64,000 nucleotides of DNA from Gp13-AA77 sp035578005 (GTDB lineage: Bacteria > Acidobacteriota > Terriglobia > UBA7540): positions 1 through 64,000 of the forward strand of contig DATJYK010000187.1 of assembly GCA_035578005.1 (NCBI GenBank). Reading direction: 5' to 3'. The translations under genes and the position numbers were made by a program. The notes beneath the pieces were generated by a model. The model was not told where the DNA came from, did no database searches, and worked only from the letters and a program-made list of their open reading frames with translations. Numbering within the stretch: position 1 is the stretch's first letter; every line of letters begins with the position of its first letter. Shown in pieces: positions 43,641 to 53,674 of the stretch.

Positions 43641-43974
43641 CAATTTGTTTTGGACGGCGGCAGACTGGGGTTGGGGAGAGAACGCTGCAAACTGCCGGCT
43701 GAACGCGCAGTGGCGGTGAAGACACAGGTGGTGTTGATCATCCTCAGCGGACGGGGCATGACTCACGAGCCCTTTGTTCAGTTTTGCCGCCTCTCAGGTA
43801 GCATCGGGCGGCAAGACCGGTTGGTCCTGGCAACGCTGCGAAACGACATCCCATTGACTGAAAAAGTGCCAGCCAGGAGACGGCCCAGGCTCCCGGGTGC
43901 CGAGGACAAGTTGCAGTAGCGCGCCACAAACAGCCGATCAACACCCATGAAAGGGTTTACAAGGGGGGTGCTTT

Positions 43975-45243
43975 GTGAACCGGAATCGATCTCAAGCCCT
44001 TTCTTTGACCTCGTTCGTTCTCACTGCCTTTTCGTGCTGCCTCGGAACTCTGCTCGCTCAAACACCAGCCGCCCCGCAGCAGCGTGGGGTTACCCCTGTG
44101 GCGTCGCAGCCTGCGTCCGAAGGACCGCACGGAGGCTTCTACGCCCTCGTGATCGGAATCGACGATTATCAGCACGTCCAGAAGCTTCAGACGCCAGTTA
44201 ACGACGCGAACGCGATCGCAGGGGTGCTTCAAAGCCGCTACGGCTTCAATGTCACGGAGTTGCGCAACGCCACGCGACACGACATCCTGACCGCCCTCGA
44301 TGGTTACCGGCGCACCCTGCATGATAACGACAGCCTTCTGGTCTACTACGCCGGCCACGGCCACTACGACAAAGAGACTGACAAAGGCTACTGGCTTCCG
44401 GCCGACGCGGAGAGTGACAGCACCGCCGATTGGATCATCGCGGATGACATCACCAGCGAGGCGCGCGCCATCCCCGCTCGCCACGTCCTGGTCATTTCCG
44501 ACAGTTGTTATTCCGGCATGCTGACGCGAGACGTGTCTCCTACGATCACCCCGCTGGAGCGCAACGTCTACATCGGAAAGATGCTGATGGGCAAGTCCAG
44601 GCAAGTGATGTCCAGCGGCGGGGATGAGCCGGTGGCTGACGGCGACACGCGGGGCCATCCTGCCAACCACTCCGTTTTCGCCAACGCTCTGTTGCAGGGT
44701 CTCAACCTGATGGAGTACAACCAATTTTCGGCGGACGAGCTTTTCACCGCCTACATCAAAGAACAGGTGGGAGGACGGTCAGACCAGGTACCGCAGTATA
44801 ATACCATTCGCGATTCCGGCCATGAAGACGGCGACTTTGTGTTCTTCCGGTCGCAGGGCCCTGGCACCGCCTTCAAACCGGACCAGCCTAAGATCACCCT
44901 GGTCGTCCGGCCGGAAGAGGTGTGGACCGACCCCGTCAGGGCTGATACGGTCGTCCCGGCACAGTTTGTCTTCGGAGGCGTGCACTTCGCCACCGCGCCG
45001 ACTCTTCCGGACGGAGTAAACGCTCGCGCCAGGAAAGGCGATCATATCGATCTGCTCTGTACGGTGTCCAACGACGGGCAGGTGCGGTCGTGCGCTCCAC
45101 AGCAGGACAACAATTTCGCCGAGCTGGTGTCGGCCTCTGCCGCCACCTGGAAATTCAAGGGGCCGATTCTTCTGAATGAAGGCAGGAAGAAGGGCGGGGA
45201 CAAGAAGGTGGGCGTGTCGGTACCGGTTACAGTAGATTACTGA
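43975..45243 (+). CDS. Secreted caspase-family (C14) protein
   Basis: A 422-residue protein starting GTG 43975 after a GGGGGG ribosome site. Signal peptide to LLAQ. The p20-like domain has ALVIGIDDY, YYAGHGHYD (His 128) and ISDSCYSG (Cys 178), then VMSSGGDEPVAD and HSVFANALLQGL. A C-terminal beta-rich domain (280-422) is unrecognised. Active-site residues are intact. Orthocaspases cleave after Arg or Lys; cellular role here unknown. The related fragment at 50200-50871 lacks its 5' half. Confidence 0.88.
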   Translation: MNRNRSQALSLTSFVLTAFSCCLGTLLAQTPAAPQQRGVTPVASQPASEGPHGGFYALVIGIDDYQHVQKLQTPVNDANAIAGVLQSRYGFNVTELRNATRHDILTALDGYRRTLHDNDSLLVYYAGHGHYDKETDKGYWLPADAESDSTADWIIADDITSEARAIPARHVLVISDSCYSGMLTRDVSPTITPLERNVYIGKMLMGKSRQVMSSGGDEPVADGDTRGHPANHSVFANALLQGLNLMEYNQFSADELFTAYIKEQVGGRSDQVPQYNTIRDSGHEDGDFVFFRSQGPGTAFKPDQPKITLVVRPEEVWTDPVRADTVVPAQFVFGGVHFATAPTLPDGVNARARKGDHIDLLCTVSNDGQVRSCAPQQDNNFAELVSASAATWKFKGPILLNEGRKKGGDKKVGVSVPVTVDY

Positions 45244-45283
45244 CGGCGTGACCTTTTCGAGCTAGGTCCAGGAGCCAGTCTCG

Positions 45284-46315
45284 TCAATCCAACCTGGTCG
45301 TAACCCCGACACTCAGGTAGGTGATTTCCGTCAAGACTTCCTGCGACGCATCAATGGCCTGCGGAGGCCGGGTTCCTTTCGGCACCACGAGTCCTTCGAC
45401 GAGCGCGAGGTGCTTGGCTTCGTTGTCAAATCGAGCGGCGTGGCTTTCCGGCAACACCAGGTAGAAACCCTGCTTCAGCCTCAATTGTGTGCCGACGAAG
45501 GCGTCGCGAGCCGACCTGGTGGCGTAGAGGTAGACATCATGGCTTTGAAAGAGCCATTCGGTTTGATCCGTGGAAGCGATAGCGCCCACGATGCGGTCAA
45601 CGGTGCCGAGGGCCGTCGAGGCGATGGCCGGGAGGCCGATACCGAAAACAGGCATGAGCAGGTTCTGGCTCTGCCGGATCATGTCGATCATCTGCATCCA
45701 CCGGCTCTTTTTCTTTTTGAGGAAGAAGTTCCAAGTCCATTTGCCGCCACCGCCCGGCAGCGGAATGCTGCTGAGGTCGCCCCACGCCGTTCCGGGATTG
45801 AAGTTCATCTCGGCCAGGCCCGGCAATTTCTTGTTCTGGGCGACGAAACCGGCAATCGCCGTCCAGGCCAGCTTCTCGGCCAATCGCGGCAGTGGCTGAA
45901 TCTGCTGCACGTCGATCCGCAGCGATCCACCCTCCATATTCTGCATGCGCGTCTGATCGGCTGTTGAAGGCCGAATCCGGTCCACTTTTAGGATGAGGCT
46001 CAAGCCGCCTCTGTCGGGCAGACCCTCATCGCCAATCTCGCTCCCGTAACGAAAGGCGTGGCTCCTGGCATCGAAGAAAAAGAAGGCGGGCCGAGCCGGA
46101 GCGGAAGCCGAGATGTCTCTTGATCTCACCTCCGGGCCTCTCACTTCGGAGGCCCAGAACTGCAGCGTATCCGCATCCGTCGAGGCGCCGGCCTCGCCTT
46201 GCGAGTTGTCCGGCGATGGGTCGCGGATGCGGCTGGCGGCCAGGGCACAACTCTCCAGCATCGGGAGCGAAACGCCGGCAAGGGGGCCGATCTTTAAGAG
46301 TTCTCTTCGGTTCAT
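45284..46315 (-). CDS. Exported protein of unknown function
   Basis: A 343-residue protein from ATG 46315 with a Tat-like leader (MNRRELLKIGPLAGVSLPM). No family recognised. It contains AFFFFDARSHAFRYGSE, GGKWTWNFFLKKKKSRW and YLVLPESHAARFDNEAKH. It lies downstream of, and in line with, the WD40-caspase gene and shares its strand, so it may belong to the same caspase-associated system. Confidence 0.55.
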   Translation of the reverse strand: MNRRELLKIGPLAGVSLPMLESCALAASRIRDPSPDNSQGEAGASTDADTLQFWASEVRGPEVRSRDISASAPARPAFFFFDARSHAFRYGSEIGDEGLPDRGGLSLILKVDRIRPSTADQTRMQNMEGGSLRIDVQQIQPLPRLAEKLAWTAIAGFVAQNKKLPGLAEMNFNPGTAWGDLSSIPLPGGGGKWTWNFFLKKKKSRWMQMIDMIRQSQNLLMPVFGIGLPAIASTALGTVDRIVGAIASTDQTEWLFQSHDVYLYATRSARDAFVGTQLRLKQGFYLVLPESHAARFDNEAKHLALVEGLVVPKGTRPPQAIDASQEVLTEITYLSVGVTTRLD

Positions 46316-46414
46316 ATAGCCTGCTTTCGAAGCGCGATCCAAAACGGGTCAACGCCTCCTTCTCACGTCAAGCGGTCGAAAGCCCGCGCTTCCCGCGACA
46401 AACCGCTTAGGCAG

Positions 46415-49400
46415 TCACTGCGGACCCTTTGTCAGGAGTTCAGCTCGGCTGAGTATCGCGGCAGTGAGTGCGTCCAAGTTGCTGGTCTCACCCGTCAGGG
46501 TAAAGTTGCCGACCTGCATTTCGCCTTTGAACACTGAGACCTGCGTTGTTACCGTGCTGCCCTCCACCCGATAGCGGCCCGCCAGCGTGTAGGCCTCAGG
46601 CAAGTCCGAAGCATCAACGTATACCAAGGTGGCTTCCTGCCCACGAGAGGAAACTTGCCGCAGGGCTTCGTCGACCAACTGCCCCAGTTTCAGCGAGTCA
46701 CGAAGTTGAGCTTCGTCTTGGAAGTTGGCTTGTAAGAACACAGGGCGCGGGCTCGCCAGTGGAATGTGAGCTTTGTCTTCATCCTGGAGTTGCCCAATGT
46801 CCCAGCTTGCGCTGCTTCCGCAAGCCTCTTCGGTATCCATGGCGTGGCGGCAAGGTTGGTATTTTTCCGGACGCTGAATCCCACCGATATTCTTGGCAAG
46901 CTGGGGTACTTCGTCGGTCGCAAACCCCAACAACTTGTCGACGTCCACAAACCGGTCCTCGCGCAGCGCTGCACCTCGCATCCCCAACAGCAGACTGTAG
47001 GTCAACAGCCCCTGACCGTATTGGCTAGCTTCGTAGCTTACCGCGTCCGCTGCGGACCCGGCTAAGATGTAAAGCCCCATGCGATCTTTCATGCGCTCAA
47101 GCGAACGGATCTGGCTCGATGGAATGTCCTTTTTCTCGGCGAGCTTTTGCACCAGCCGCGCGGCCGCGCAAGTATCCAGCACCAGCGTCTGTTTCAAGGC
47201 TGGAATCTGCTTGATCCAGTCCGTCAGCTCCCGGCTGGATACTGCTGTCTGAGCGCGCACCGCAGGATCGCTCAGATCGCCCGTGCGGGCCTCCTGCGTC
47301 AGGTAGTAATAGTCGCCCTCCTGACCTCCGAAAGCCACCCCGTGACCGGAAAGGTACACCACCAGGACGTCCGTATTCTTGGCCTGACGCGCAGCCTCAA
47401 AAGCCTTTTGCAAATTTGCGTGAGTCGGCGAGATCGCCCCGGGCGCCTGGGCGGTGGTCAGCAGCGTAATGTGAGTGTGATCTGCGCCGAACAGGCGCTC
47501 AGCCCCCAGGCGAAGGGCTTGGGCCATGTCCGCTGCGTCTTTGCCCGCGTATTGGAGACGAATGTCGCGTCCCTCGTAATTCGATATTCCGGCCACGATT
47601 GCCCAAAACGAGGGGCGCACTAGCGTAGCCTCTCCGGATGCCTTACAGACCGAGGTGACACCTCGACTGGAAAGGTATCCGGCCCCGTTGAACACGCGCA
47701 CTTCGATGGTGTTCTCCTGGCCAGCTTTGAGAAACGGACTCTTCGAGACGTCGATCGGAAGATCGAGGTGTTGAGCTTGGGGACTGGGCGAGCTTCCCCG
47801 AGCATCGGCGGCCATTTCCTTTCCGTTCACCCAAACCTGTACCCGGCCGATGCCCCCGCCTCGATTCGTTAAGTGAATCCCCAGCCTGCAACCTTCTCCC
47901 TGAGGAGCTGTCAGACCCACTTCAGGGTAAAGTTCGACACTGGCGAAAGCATTGACGTCGAGCAGCGGCTCTTTGTTGAAGCCCATCACCTTGGCGAGCA
48001 GGCCCGGCTCGTAGTACCGCTCTTTTAGCTGGCCCAGATCGATCGGTTCCATGCCTACGACCCAATGCATTAGCGCCATGCCGCTGGAGGAAGCGTCGAA
48101 GCGGCCCTCGGGATCCACAACGGCCCAATCGCCCTGGTCGAAGGCAAAGAGCGAGGCCAGCTCGCGCCCGCCGGCAACATCCCAGAGCTTGACCGTGTTG
48201 TCGTTGCTCGCCGACACTAGGGTGCGCCCATCAGGGCTGAAGGCAACGGAATGGACCCCATTGTTGTGTCCTGCGAGGGCTCGGAGTTCCAGTCCGCTGG
48301 CCACATCCCAGAGCTTGATTGTGTTGTCGGTACTTCCGGACGCCAAGGTGCGCCCATCCGGGCTGAAGGCGAGAGACGCAACAGCCTCAGTGTGTCCCGT
48401 CAGGGTTCGCAGCTCACGTCCCCCAGCTACGTCCCACAGCTTGATTGTGTTGTCCTCGCCTCCCGAGGCCAAGGTGAGCGCATCCGCGCTAAACGCGACA
48501 GACACGGTGATGGCCTCCAAAAGGTTCCGCGTCGTCTGAGTTCGCAGCTCACGTCCGCTGGCCACATCCCAGACGTGGAGCGTTTCGCCGTTTGCTAACG
48601 CCAGAGTATGCCCATCCGGGCTGAAGGCGAGAGAGTTAGCGTTAGGGTCAGCTTCCACTACCAGGTTTTGCAGCTCGCGTCCGCTAGCCACATCCCAGAG
48701 CGTAATAGTGTAGTTGCTTAACGCCGCCAGAGTGCGCCCATCCGGGCTGAAGGCAAGGGAATGGACCCTGCTACTGTGTCGTGCAAGGGCCCGGAGTTCG
48801 CGACCGCTGGCTACATCCCAAAGCTTGACCGTGTGGTCTTCACTGCCAGCCGCCAGGGTGCGCCCATCGGGGCTGAAAGTGACGGACGGAATGGAGAAAG
48901 CGTGCCCCGTCAGGGTTCTCAGCTCCCGTCCGCTCGTAGCATCCCAGAGCTTGACGGTGCCGTTCACACTTCCTAACGCCAGGGTGCGCTCATCCGGGCT
49001 GAAGGTGACAGACCCTACAGCCTCACTGTGCCCCGTCAGGGTTCTCAGCTCGCGTCCGCTGGCCACATCCCAAAGCTTGACAGTGTCGTCGGTGCTTCCG
49101 GATGCCAGGGTGCGCCCATCCGGGCTGAATATGACGGAGAAGTAATTGGAGGCCACGCCGAGCCCATCTTTACTAGCACCGTACGGCGCGACGGTACGCA
49201 GGTGGGTGCCGCTGGCCACATCCCAGAGCTCGATAGTGTGACTGCCTGACGCTAGGGTGTGCCCGTCTGGACTGAATGCGACGGAACTGACAGTGCCAGC
49301 CTTCCCCAGCAGTTCAAATCCAGAGAACGATCCCGCAGTAGTGGTACCCGCCTGGTCTGCGAGGCTGGCTACGTCCCAGAGATTGGCCGCCCCGTCCGAA

Positions 49401-50062
49401 CTGCCCGCCGCCACGGTGCGCCCATCCGGGCCAAAGGCGACACACGAAACACCTTTAAACTCCTCGATGGTGCCCAGCCCGCGCCCGCTGGCCACGTCCC
49501 AGAGCTTGACGGTTTCGTCTTTACTCCCGGACGCCAGAGTGCGCCCATCCGGACTGAAGGCGACGGACGTAACACCGTCGGTATGTTCAGCCAGGGTCCG
49601 CAGCTCGCGTCCGCTGGCCACATCCCAGAGCTTGATCGTTTTGTCGTCACTTCCCGAGGCCAAGGTGCGCTCATCCGGGCTGAAGACGACGGAAGAGACC
49701 TCACGAGTGTGTCCCGCCAGGGTTCGGAGCTCGCGTCCACTGGCTACATCCCAGAGCTTGATTGTTTTGTCGCCACTTCCCGAGGCCAAGGTGCGCCCAT
49801 CCGGGCTGAAGACGACGGAAAAGACTTCACGAGTTTGTCCCGCCAGGGTTCGGAGCTCGCGTCCACTGGCTACATCCCAGAGCTTGATTGTATTGTCGTC
49901 GCTTCCCGAGGCCAGGGTGCGCCCATCCGGGCTGAAGGCTACCGACATTATACTTCTGGAATGTCCCGTCTGGACGACCAGTTCGGGCTTCTGAGCGCCG
50001 GCGGTACGGCAAAACAGCCCGGCGCAGAAACATCCACACGCCAGTGCCGCGATTCTCTTCAT
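46415..50062 (-). CDS. WD40-caspase (C14) fusion protein
   Basis: A 1215-residue protein from ATG 50062 with signal peptide to TAGAQ. Residues about 25-660 form about 14 WD40 blades, each with VAFSPDGRTLASGS and TIKLWDVASGRELRTL-like phrases; the DNA forms diverged tandem repeats of about 126 bp. A Ser/Pro-containing beta domain follows. The C14 domain (about 800-1060) has IVAGISNYEG, VYLSGHGVAFGG (His) and LVLDTCAAARL (Cys). C-terminal tail is unrecognised. By analogy with WD40-regulated proteases the propeller may sense a partner and control cleavage. Appears exported, so periplasmic action is likely. Confidence 0.88.
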   Translation of the reverse strand: MKRIAALACGCFCAGLFCRTAGAQKPELVVQTGHSRSIMSVAFSPDGRTLASGSDDNTIKLWDVASGRELRTLAGQTREVFSVVFSPDGRTLASGSGDKTIKLWDVASGRELRTLAGHTREVSSVVFSPDERTLASGSDDKTIKLWDVASGRELRTLAEHTDGVTSVAFSPDGRTLASGSKDETVKLWDVASGRGLGTIEEFKGVSCVAFGPDGRTVAAGSSDGAANLWDVASLADQAGTTTAGSFSGFELLGKAGTVSSVAFSPDGHTLASGSHTIELWDVASGTHLRTVAPYGASKDGLGVASNYFSVIFSPDGRTLASGSTDDTVKLWDVASGRELRTLTGHSEAVGSVTFSPDERTLALGSVNGTVKLWDATSGRELRTLTGHAFSIPSVTFSPDGRTLAAGSEDHTVKLWDVASGRELRALARHSSRVHSLAFSPDGRTLAALSNYTITLWDVASGRELQNLVVEADPNANSLAFSPDGHTLALANGETLHVWDVASGRELRTQTTRNLLEAITVSVAFSADALTLASGGEDNTIKLWDVAGGRELRTLTGHTEAVASLAFSPDGRTLASGSTDNTIKLWDVASGLELRALAGHNNGVHSVAFSPDGRTLVSASNDNTVKLWDVAGGRELASLFAFDQGDWAVVDPEGRFDASSSGMALMHWVVGMEPIDLGQLKERYYEPGLLAKVMGFNKEPLLDVNAFASVELYPEVGLTAPQGEGCRLGIHLTNRGGGIGRVQVWVNGKEMAADARGSSPSPQAQHLDLPIDVSKSPFLKAGQENTIEVRVFNGAGYLSSRGVTSVCKASGEATLVRPSFWAIVAGISNYEGRDIRLQYAGKDAADMAQALRLGAERLFGADHTHITLLTTAQAPGAISPTHANLQKAFEAARQAKNTDVLVVYLSGHGVAFGGQEGDYYYLTQEARTGDLSDPAVRAQTAVSSRELTDWIKQIPALKQTLVLDTCAAARLVQKLAEKKDIPSSQIRSLERMKDRMGLYILAGSAADAVSYEASQYGQGLLTYSLLLGMRGAALREDRFVDVDKLLGFATDEVPQLAKNIGGIQRPEKYQPCRHAMDTEEACGSSASWDIGQLQDEDKAHIPLASPRPVFLQANFQDEAQLRDSLKLGQLVDEALRQVSSRGQEATLVYVDASDLPEAYTLAGRYRVEGSTVTTQVSVFKGEMQVGNFTLTGETSNLDALTAAILSRAELLTKGPQ

Positions 50063-50199
50063 GGCCCGCTCTTTCCTGCCTTCGTTACTCCCACACATCG
50101 ACTCCGCTCACGTCTTTCTCGAGATTCTCCCAGCCTCAGCGTTTCGCCTGCAAACGAGCTCGGGAATCAACTGCTCATGCATAGGGCTGCTACAACCAT

Positions 50200-50871
50200 C
50201 TATTGTTGCAAAACCTGATGTTTCTGATCCTTGGCTTTCTTGACTCTTTGCCAGTGCTCTTCGAGTTGTTTATTCGTCGGATCAACGCGAAGACCCTCCT
50301 CATACTCGGCGATTGCCTCATCGTATTTGCCGTTGCGCCAGTACTGGTCACCCATATTCAGGAATTGCTCCACCCTCGAGTCCAGTGATGGGGCTGTGGT
50401 GTCGGTTGTGGGATGAGGCGGATTCGGCTTGCTGGCGCCGCCCCTAGGAGGTGGCGAGCTTCCGCCTTTGGAGGCAGAGTCTGACCCGACTGAGGAGGAT
50501 ACAGATGGGGCGACATCGGGTTCCGCTACGCTTGCGTGCGCCGAGGGTGCGTGACGAAAGAACACGAAGTCACTCCCCTCATCGCCCGAGTTACGAATGG
50601 GATCATTTTGCGGCAGTTGCTCTGACGTTCCGCCAACCCGCCGCCTCACCCGGTCGAAAAGCCCGTCACCCGTGAAAGAGTCCTCATCCATTTGGCCGAG
50701 GCTCTGCAGGAAGGCATTCGCAAAGACGGAATGGCCCGAGGGGCCGCTATCCGCCACCGGTTCAGCACCACCGCTTGACATCACAAACCCATACGAACCC
50801 CCTTTTACCGAACATGGGCGAAGAGAGATCGATCCAGCGCAGCCTGTCACGATCTGAATCGACCAAATCAA
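50200..50871 (-). pseudogene. 5'-truncated caspase with C-terminal TPR
   Basis: The conserved part begins FVMSSGGAEPVADSGP, HSVFANAFLQSL and LPQNDPIRNSGDEGSDFVFF, matching residues 210-300 of the caspase at 43975-45243, but the catalytic His/Cys half is absent. A Ser/Pro-rich linker leads to one TPR (YWRNGKYDEAIAEYEEGL). The beginning MIWSIQ is probably not native. It may be inactive or act as a dominant partner. Confidence 0.6.
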
Positions 50872-50890
50872 CAGCTACCTACGTCCTCGA

Positions 50891-52912
50891 TCAACGCCTC
50901 CTTCTCACCATAAGGACTCGCTGGACTGTCGTCCATGTGCCGAGGTCCGAGACAGCAAGAGCCACTCCCCTGGTGCCGCCCACGGAATCCGTCAGCAGTT
51001 GTTGGAGCGGATCCGGCTCACCGCCCCCTTCCGGTATGCCCCTGATCTCACCCTGGGTGAGAGGACTGAGATCGATGGGCTTATAGCTGGCGACCACCTT
51101 GAGAATCGTGGTCACGATCGACCGCCCTCTCGGGACGGTTGTTATGAACGATTTCTCCAGCGTCGAACCCGATTTCAGCACCTCCTTCGCGCCCTGTTCC
51201 TGCGGATATACAACGGCGATGCTGCCGTCAGTGTCCAGGTCCAAAAGTGCAATGTAGAGATCCCTCTCCGAGTCGTTTTTGAGGGTGGCGTTGATCGTCT
51301 CGCCCTCCCAAACGCCCATGTCAGGCCTTCCCACTCGCGCCATGGGGTCGCGTGTTTGGCTTCCCTTGATGGTGAACTTCAAGTCGATGCTCGCTTGGGG
51401 ATTGTGTATCGAGAGGACGTTGAACCATTTGGCCCAGGATTTGACCTGGTCCACCACGCGGTCGACCACCGCGGGTTCACTGACCGGCACCGGTGTTGAT
51501 AACGTGGTGAGATCGGCTCCCAAGGTTTGGATTCTTCCGCCGACTTCCCGCAGTTGCATGTCACAAATCGCCGGGTTATCCACAACCTCGATCTGTCTGA
51601 ACGGCCCGAGCGCATCCTTGATGGACTGCAAGGTTTGCGATTTCGCCAAACCATCGAGATAGATCCGCATCTTCAAAGCGCCATAACTGTGCTCTCGCTC
51701 CACAGCGCGGGAAAACGGCGCGATTCTGGCCCCGGAAATGATCCTTCCCTCGGAAGTAAGGGCATCCACTTTCGTCAGTCGCACCCTCGCCACCGGTACT
51801 GCCGGCGGCGCGAGTTTCTTGGTTCCAGGCGCGTAGACTTCGTAAACGGATCCCGCTGTCGCGTCCTCCACTTGCCCCACGTCGAGTGACACGTGGGCGG
51901 TATCGAGCGGTGTCGCCACCACGTAGGATCGAGCCAGGCTGCTGGAATCGCCGAAGACGTACTGATCGGCTTCCGCGCCCTCGAGCGAGGGATGCTGCGC
52001 CGGGTAATTGGCGCTGACATTGCCGATCACACTGTCCATGATGTCGCGATAGGTGGCCCCTGCCTTCGCGCTGCGCAGTTGCCGGGCCAGAAAGTAAGTA
52101 AGAGCGCCGTGATCCTTGCCGCCGGCGAAATGCTCGAAGGCGCTTTCCTTGGAGGTGGCTGCGGCAATGAAAGCGAACTTGGGGGACGTCGGATCACTAA
52201 TATCCTCCAGGCCGCGCGTCGCCGCGACTGCATAGGAGGGCGGCGGAGGCGGTGTGCGGGTATCGGCGGGAATCGAACGCACACGCGCACCCCGGACCAG
52301 CGTTCCGGAGTGGCAGCTATCCAGGATGAAGGTGAGGTTCTTCGTCTTCGCAGCCAGTTGAAGCAAAAGCCCGTGCAGCTCGGCCCCGCTGATGTCAAAT
52401 ACCTTCCCTTCCGGGTCGCGGGAGTCGTAGGGAACGATGGTCTCATCGAGCCCGCTGATCATTTTACCCGTGACGTCCTTCATCTGTGAGCCGTGGCCGC
52501 TGTAATCGAACACCACAATATCGCCCGGATGTGCTTTCGCGATCAGGTGGGTCTGAATGGCATTGATGATGGCGGCGTGGGTGGCCTCAGCGTCCTTCAG
52601 CACCAGAACATTTTCCGGCGGAAATTCGAACTTTGTGGTCAGCACCTGACGCATATCCTCCACGTCGTTGATAGACCCCGCAAGCGGCGAGACTGCGTCG
52701 GGATACTTGTAGTTGTTAATGCCCACCAGCAGGGCCAGTTTCGTGGGCGCGCTCGGGGCGCCGGCCGGATCCGTCTTGGCCTGGCGAGCGGGCGATTCTG
52801 GTAAGAGGGCGACCCGCCCGGTTTTCCCGGCCATCGAACCGGTTTCCAAAGCGCAAGAAAGCAGCAATAGGGTGATGGCTGCGGATGCTACGTTTCGAGT
52901 TCTCCTTCTCAT
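50891..52912 (-). CDS. Metacaspase-like protein with C-terminal extension
   Basis: A 673-residue protein with lipoprotein-like leader (LLLLSCALETG). The caspase domain reads ALLVGINNYKYPD, VFDYSGHGSQMKD (His 140) and FILDSCHSG (Cys 200), closest to type I metacaspases. Residues 330-480 are an unknown beta domain; 500-640 resemble DUF4384 modules (YIALLDLDTDGSIAVVYP). It lies directly upstream of the truncated caspase on the same strand. Expected Arg/Lys-specific proteolysis at the cell envelope. Confidence 0.88.
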   Translation of the reverse strand: MRRRTRNVASAAITLLLLSCALETGSMAGKTGRVALLPESPARQAKTDPAGAPSAPTKLALLVGINNYKYPDAVSPLAGSINDVEDMRQVLTTKFEFPPENVLVLKDAEATHAAIINAIQTHLIAKAHPGDIVVFDYSGHGSQMKDVTGKMISGLDETIVPYDSRDPEGKVFDISGAELHGLLLQLAAKTKNLTFILDSCHSGTLVRGARVRSIPADTRTPPPPPSYAVAATRGLEDISDPTSPKFAFIAAATSKESAFEHFAGGKDHGALTYFLARQLRSAKAGATYRDIMDSVIGNVSANYPAQHPSLEGAEADQYVFGDSSSLARSYVVATPLDTAHVSLDVGQVEDATAGSVYEVYAPGTKKLAPPAVPVARVRLTKVDALTSEGRIISGARIAPFSRAVEREHSYGALKMRIYLDGLAKSQTLQSIKDALGPFRQIEVVDNPAICDMQLREVGGRIQTLGADLTTLSTPVPVSEPAVVDRVVDQVKSWAKWFNVLSIHNPQASIDLKFTIKGSQTRDPMARVGRPDMGVWEGETINATLKNDSERDLYIALLDLDTDGSIAVVYPQEQGAKEVLKSGSTLEKSFITTVPRGRSIVTTILKVVASYKPIDLSPLTQGEIRGIPEGGGEPDPLQQLLTDSVGGTRGVALAVSDLGTWTTVQRVLMVRRRR

Positions 52913-52929
52913 AGGACCCTCTCTGGGCG

Positions 52930-53559
52930 CTACTCGTCGATGGCCTTGTACTGTTCCGGAATGTAGCCCTTTAACCGGGACCAGGTTGTTCGGTGGAAAA
53001 TGACCCTAGCGGCGCTTCCCGAGGCCTCGTAGACATTGATGGTCCCGTCGGGGTTGTATCCGGCGAACAAAACCACGTGCGAACCCGGCTTGCACAGAGC
53101 ATCACCCGGTTTCATGTCCGTGAACCAGTTGTATTTTGGCTTGCCGGCGATGGTTCGCAGATTGCTCGTGCCGTAGGGGTGGTGAGGCAGCCCCCAGCAG
53201 AAGCAGACGAAGCCCGAACAGTCAACCCCCGCGGCGCACGATAGAACGCCGTCGCGGCTGTGTGCACCTGCCGCCAGCCCCTTGGCAATCTTCTGGTCAA
53301 AAACCTCCGGCGAATCAGAACCCCCCCAACAATAGGGAAGCCCGGTCACCCGCTCTCCGGCCGTCCAGTTACTGCGGTAGCTCTTCGCACACGAGGCGTG
53401 CAGATTGGATGCGTTGCACGTCCATCGGTGAGTGGCAAACATCTTCGCCCTGGCGATGATGTCGGCCCGCGTGGCGAGAGGCAGGCGCGCGATCACGCTG
53501 GTTTGTGCCTCCTCCAGAGGAACCGGGATCAAGAAAAGGCATATCAGCAGAAAGCGCAT
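52930..53559 (-). CDS. NlpC/P60-like secreted cell-wall hydrolase
   Basis: A 209-residue protein from ATG 53559 (MRFLLICLFLIPV signal). GVDCSGFVCFCWGL carries the catalytic Cys and PGSHVVLFAGY the His; GLPYCWGGSDSP precedes them as in NlpC/P60 peptidoglycan endopeptidases. Three extra Cys in THRWTCNASNLHASC may form disulfides. It ends 18 bp before the metacaspase start, in the same direction, implying co-transcription. Confidence 0.82.
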   Translation of the reverse strand: MRFLLICLFLIPVPLEEAQTSVIARLPLATRADIIARAKMFATHRWTCNASNLHASCAKSYRSNWTAGERVTGLPYCWGGSDSPEVFDQKIAKGLAAGAHSRDGVLSCAAGVDCSGFVCFCWGLPHHPYGTSNLRTIAGKPKYNWFTDMKPGDALCKPGSHVVLFAGYNPDGTINVYEASGSAARVIFHRTTWSRLKGYIPEQYKAIDE

Positions 53560-53674
53560 ACCGGAAAGCACGAGCCAACCTCCCTTGAGAGTGAACACTG
53601 AAACAACCAATCCGGTTTAGTTCATAATCTCCACAAGACCTCATTGAGCTGTGTGCAACGCTCGCGTCCAACTT

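Noticed and set aside
43650..43919. 89-codon plus-strand open frame before the caspase
   Set aside because: No ribosome site and no recognisable sequence; treated as leader or intergenic DNA.
48060..49960. Regular repeats of about 126 bp resembling a CRISPR-like array
   Set aside because: They encode WD40 blades in one continuous frame; repeats are degenerate and there are no unique spacers.
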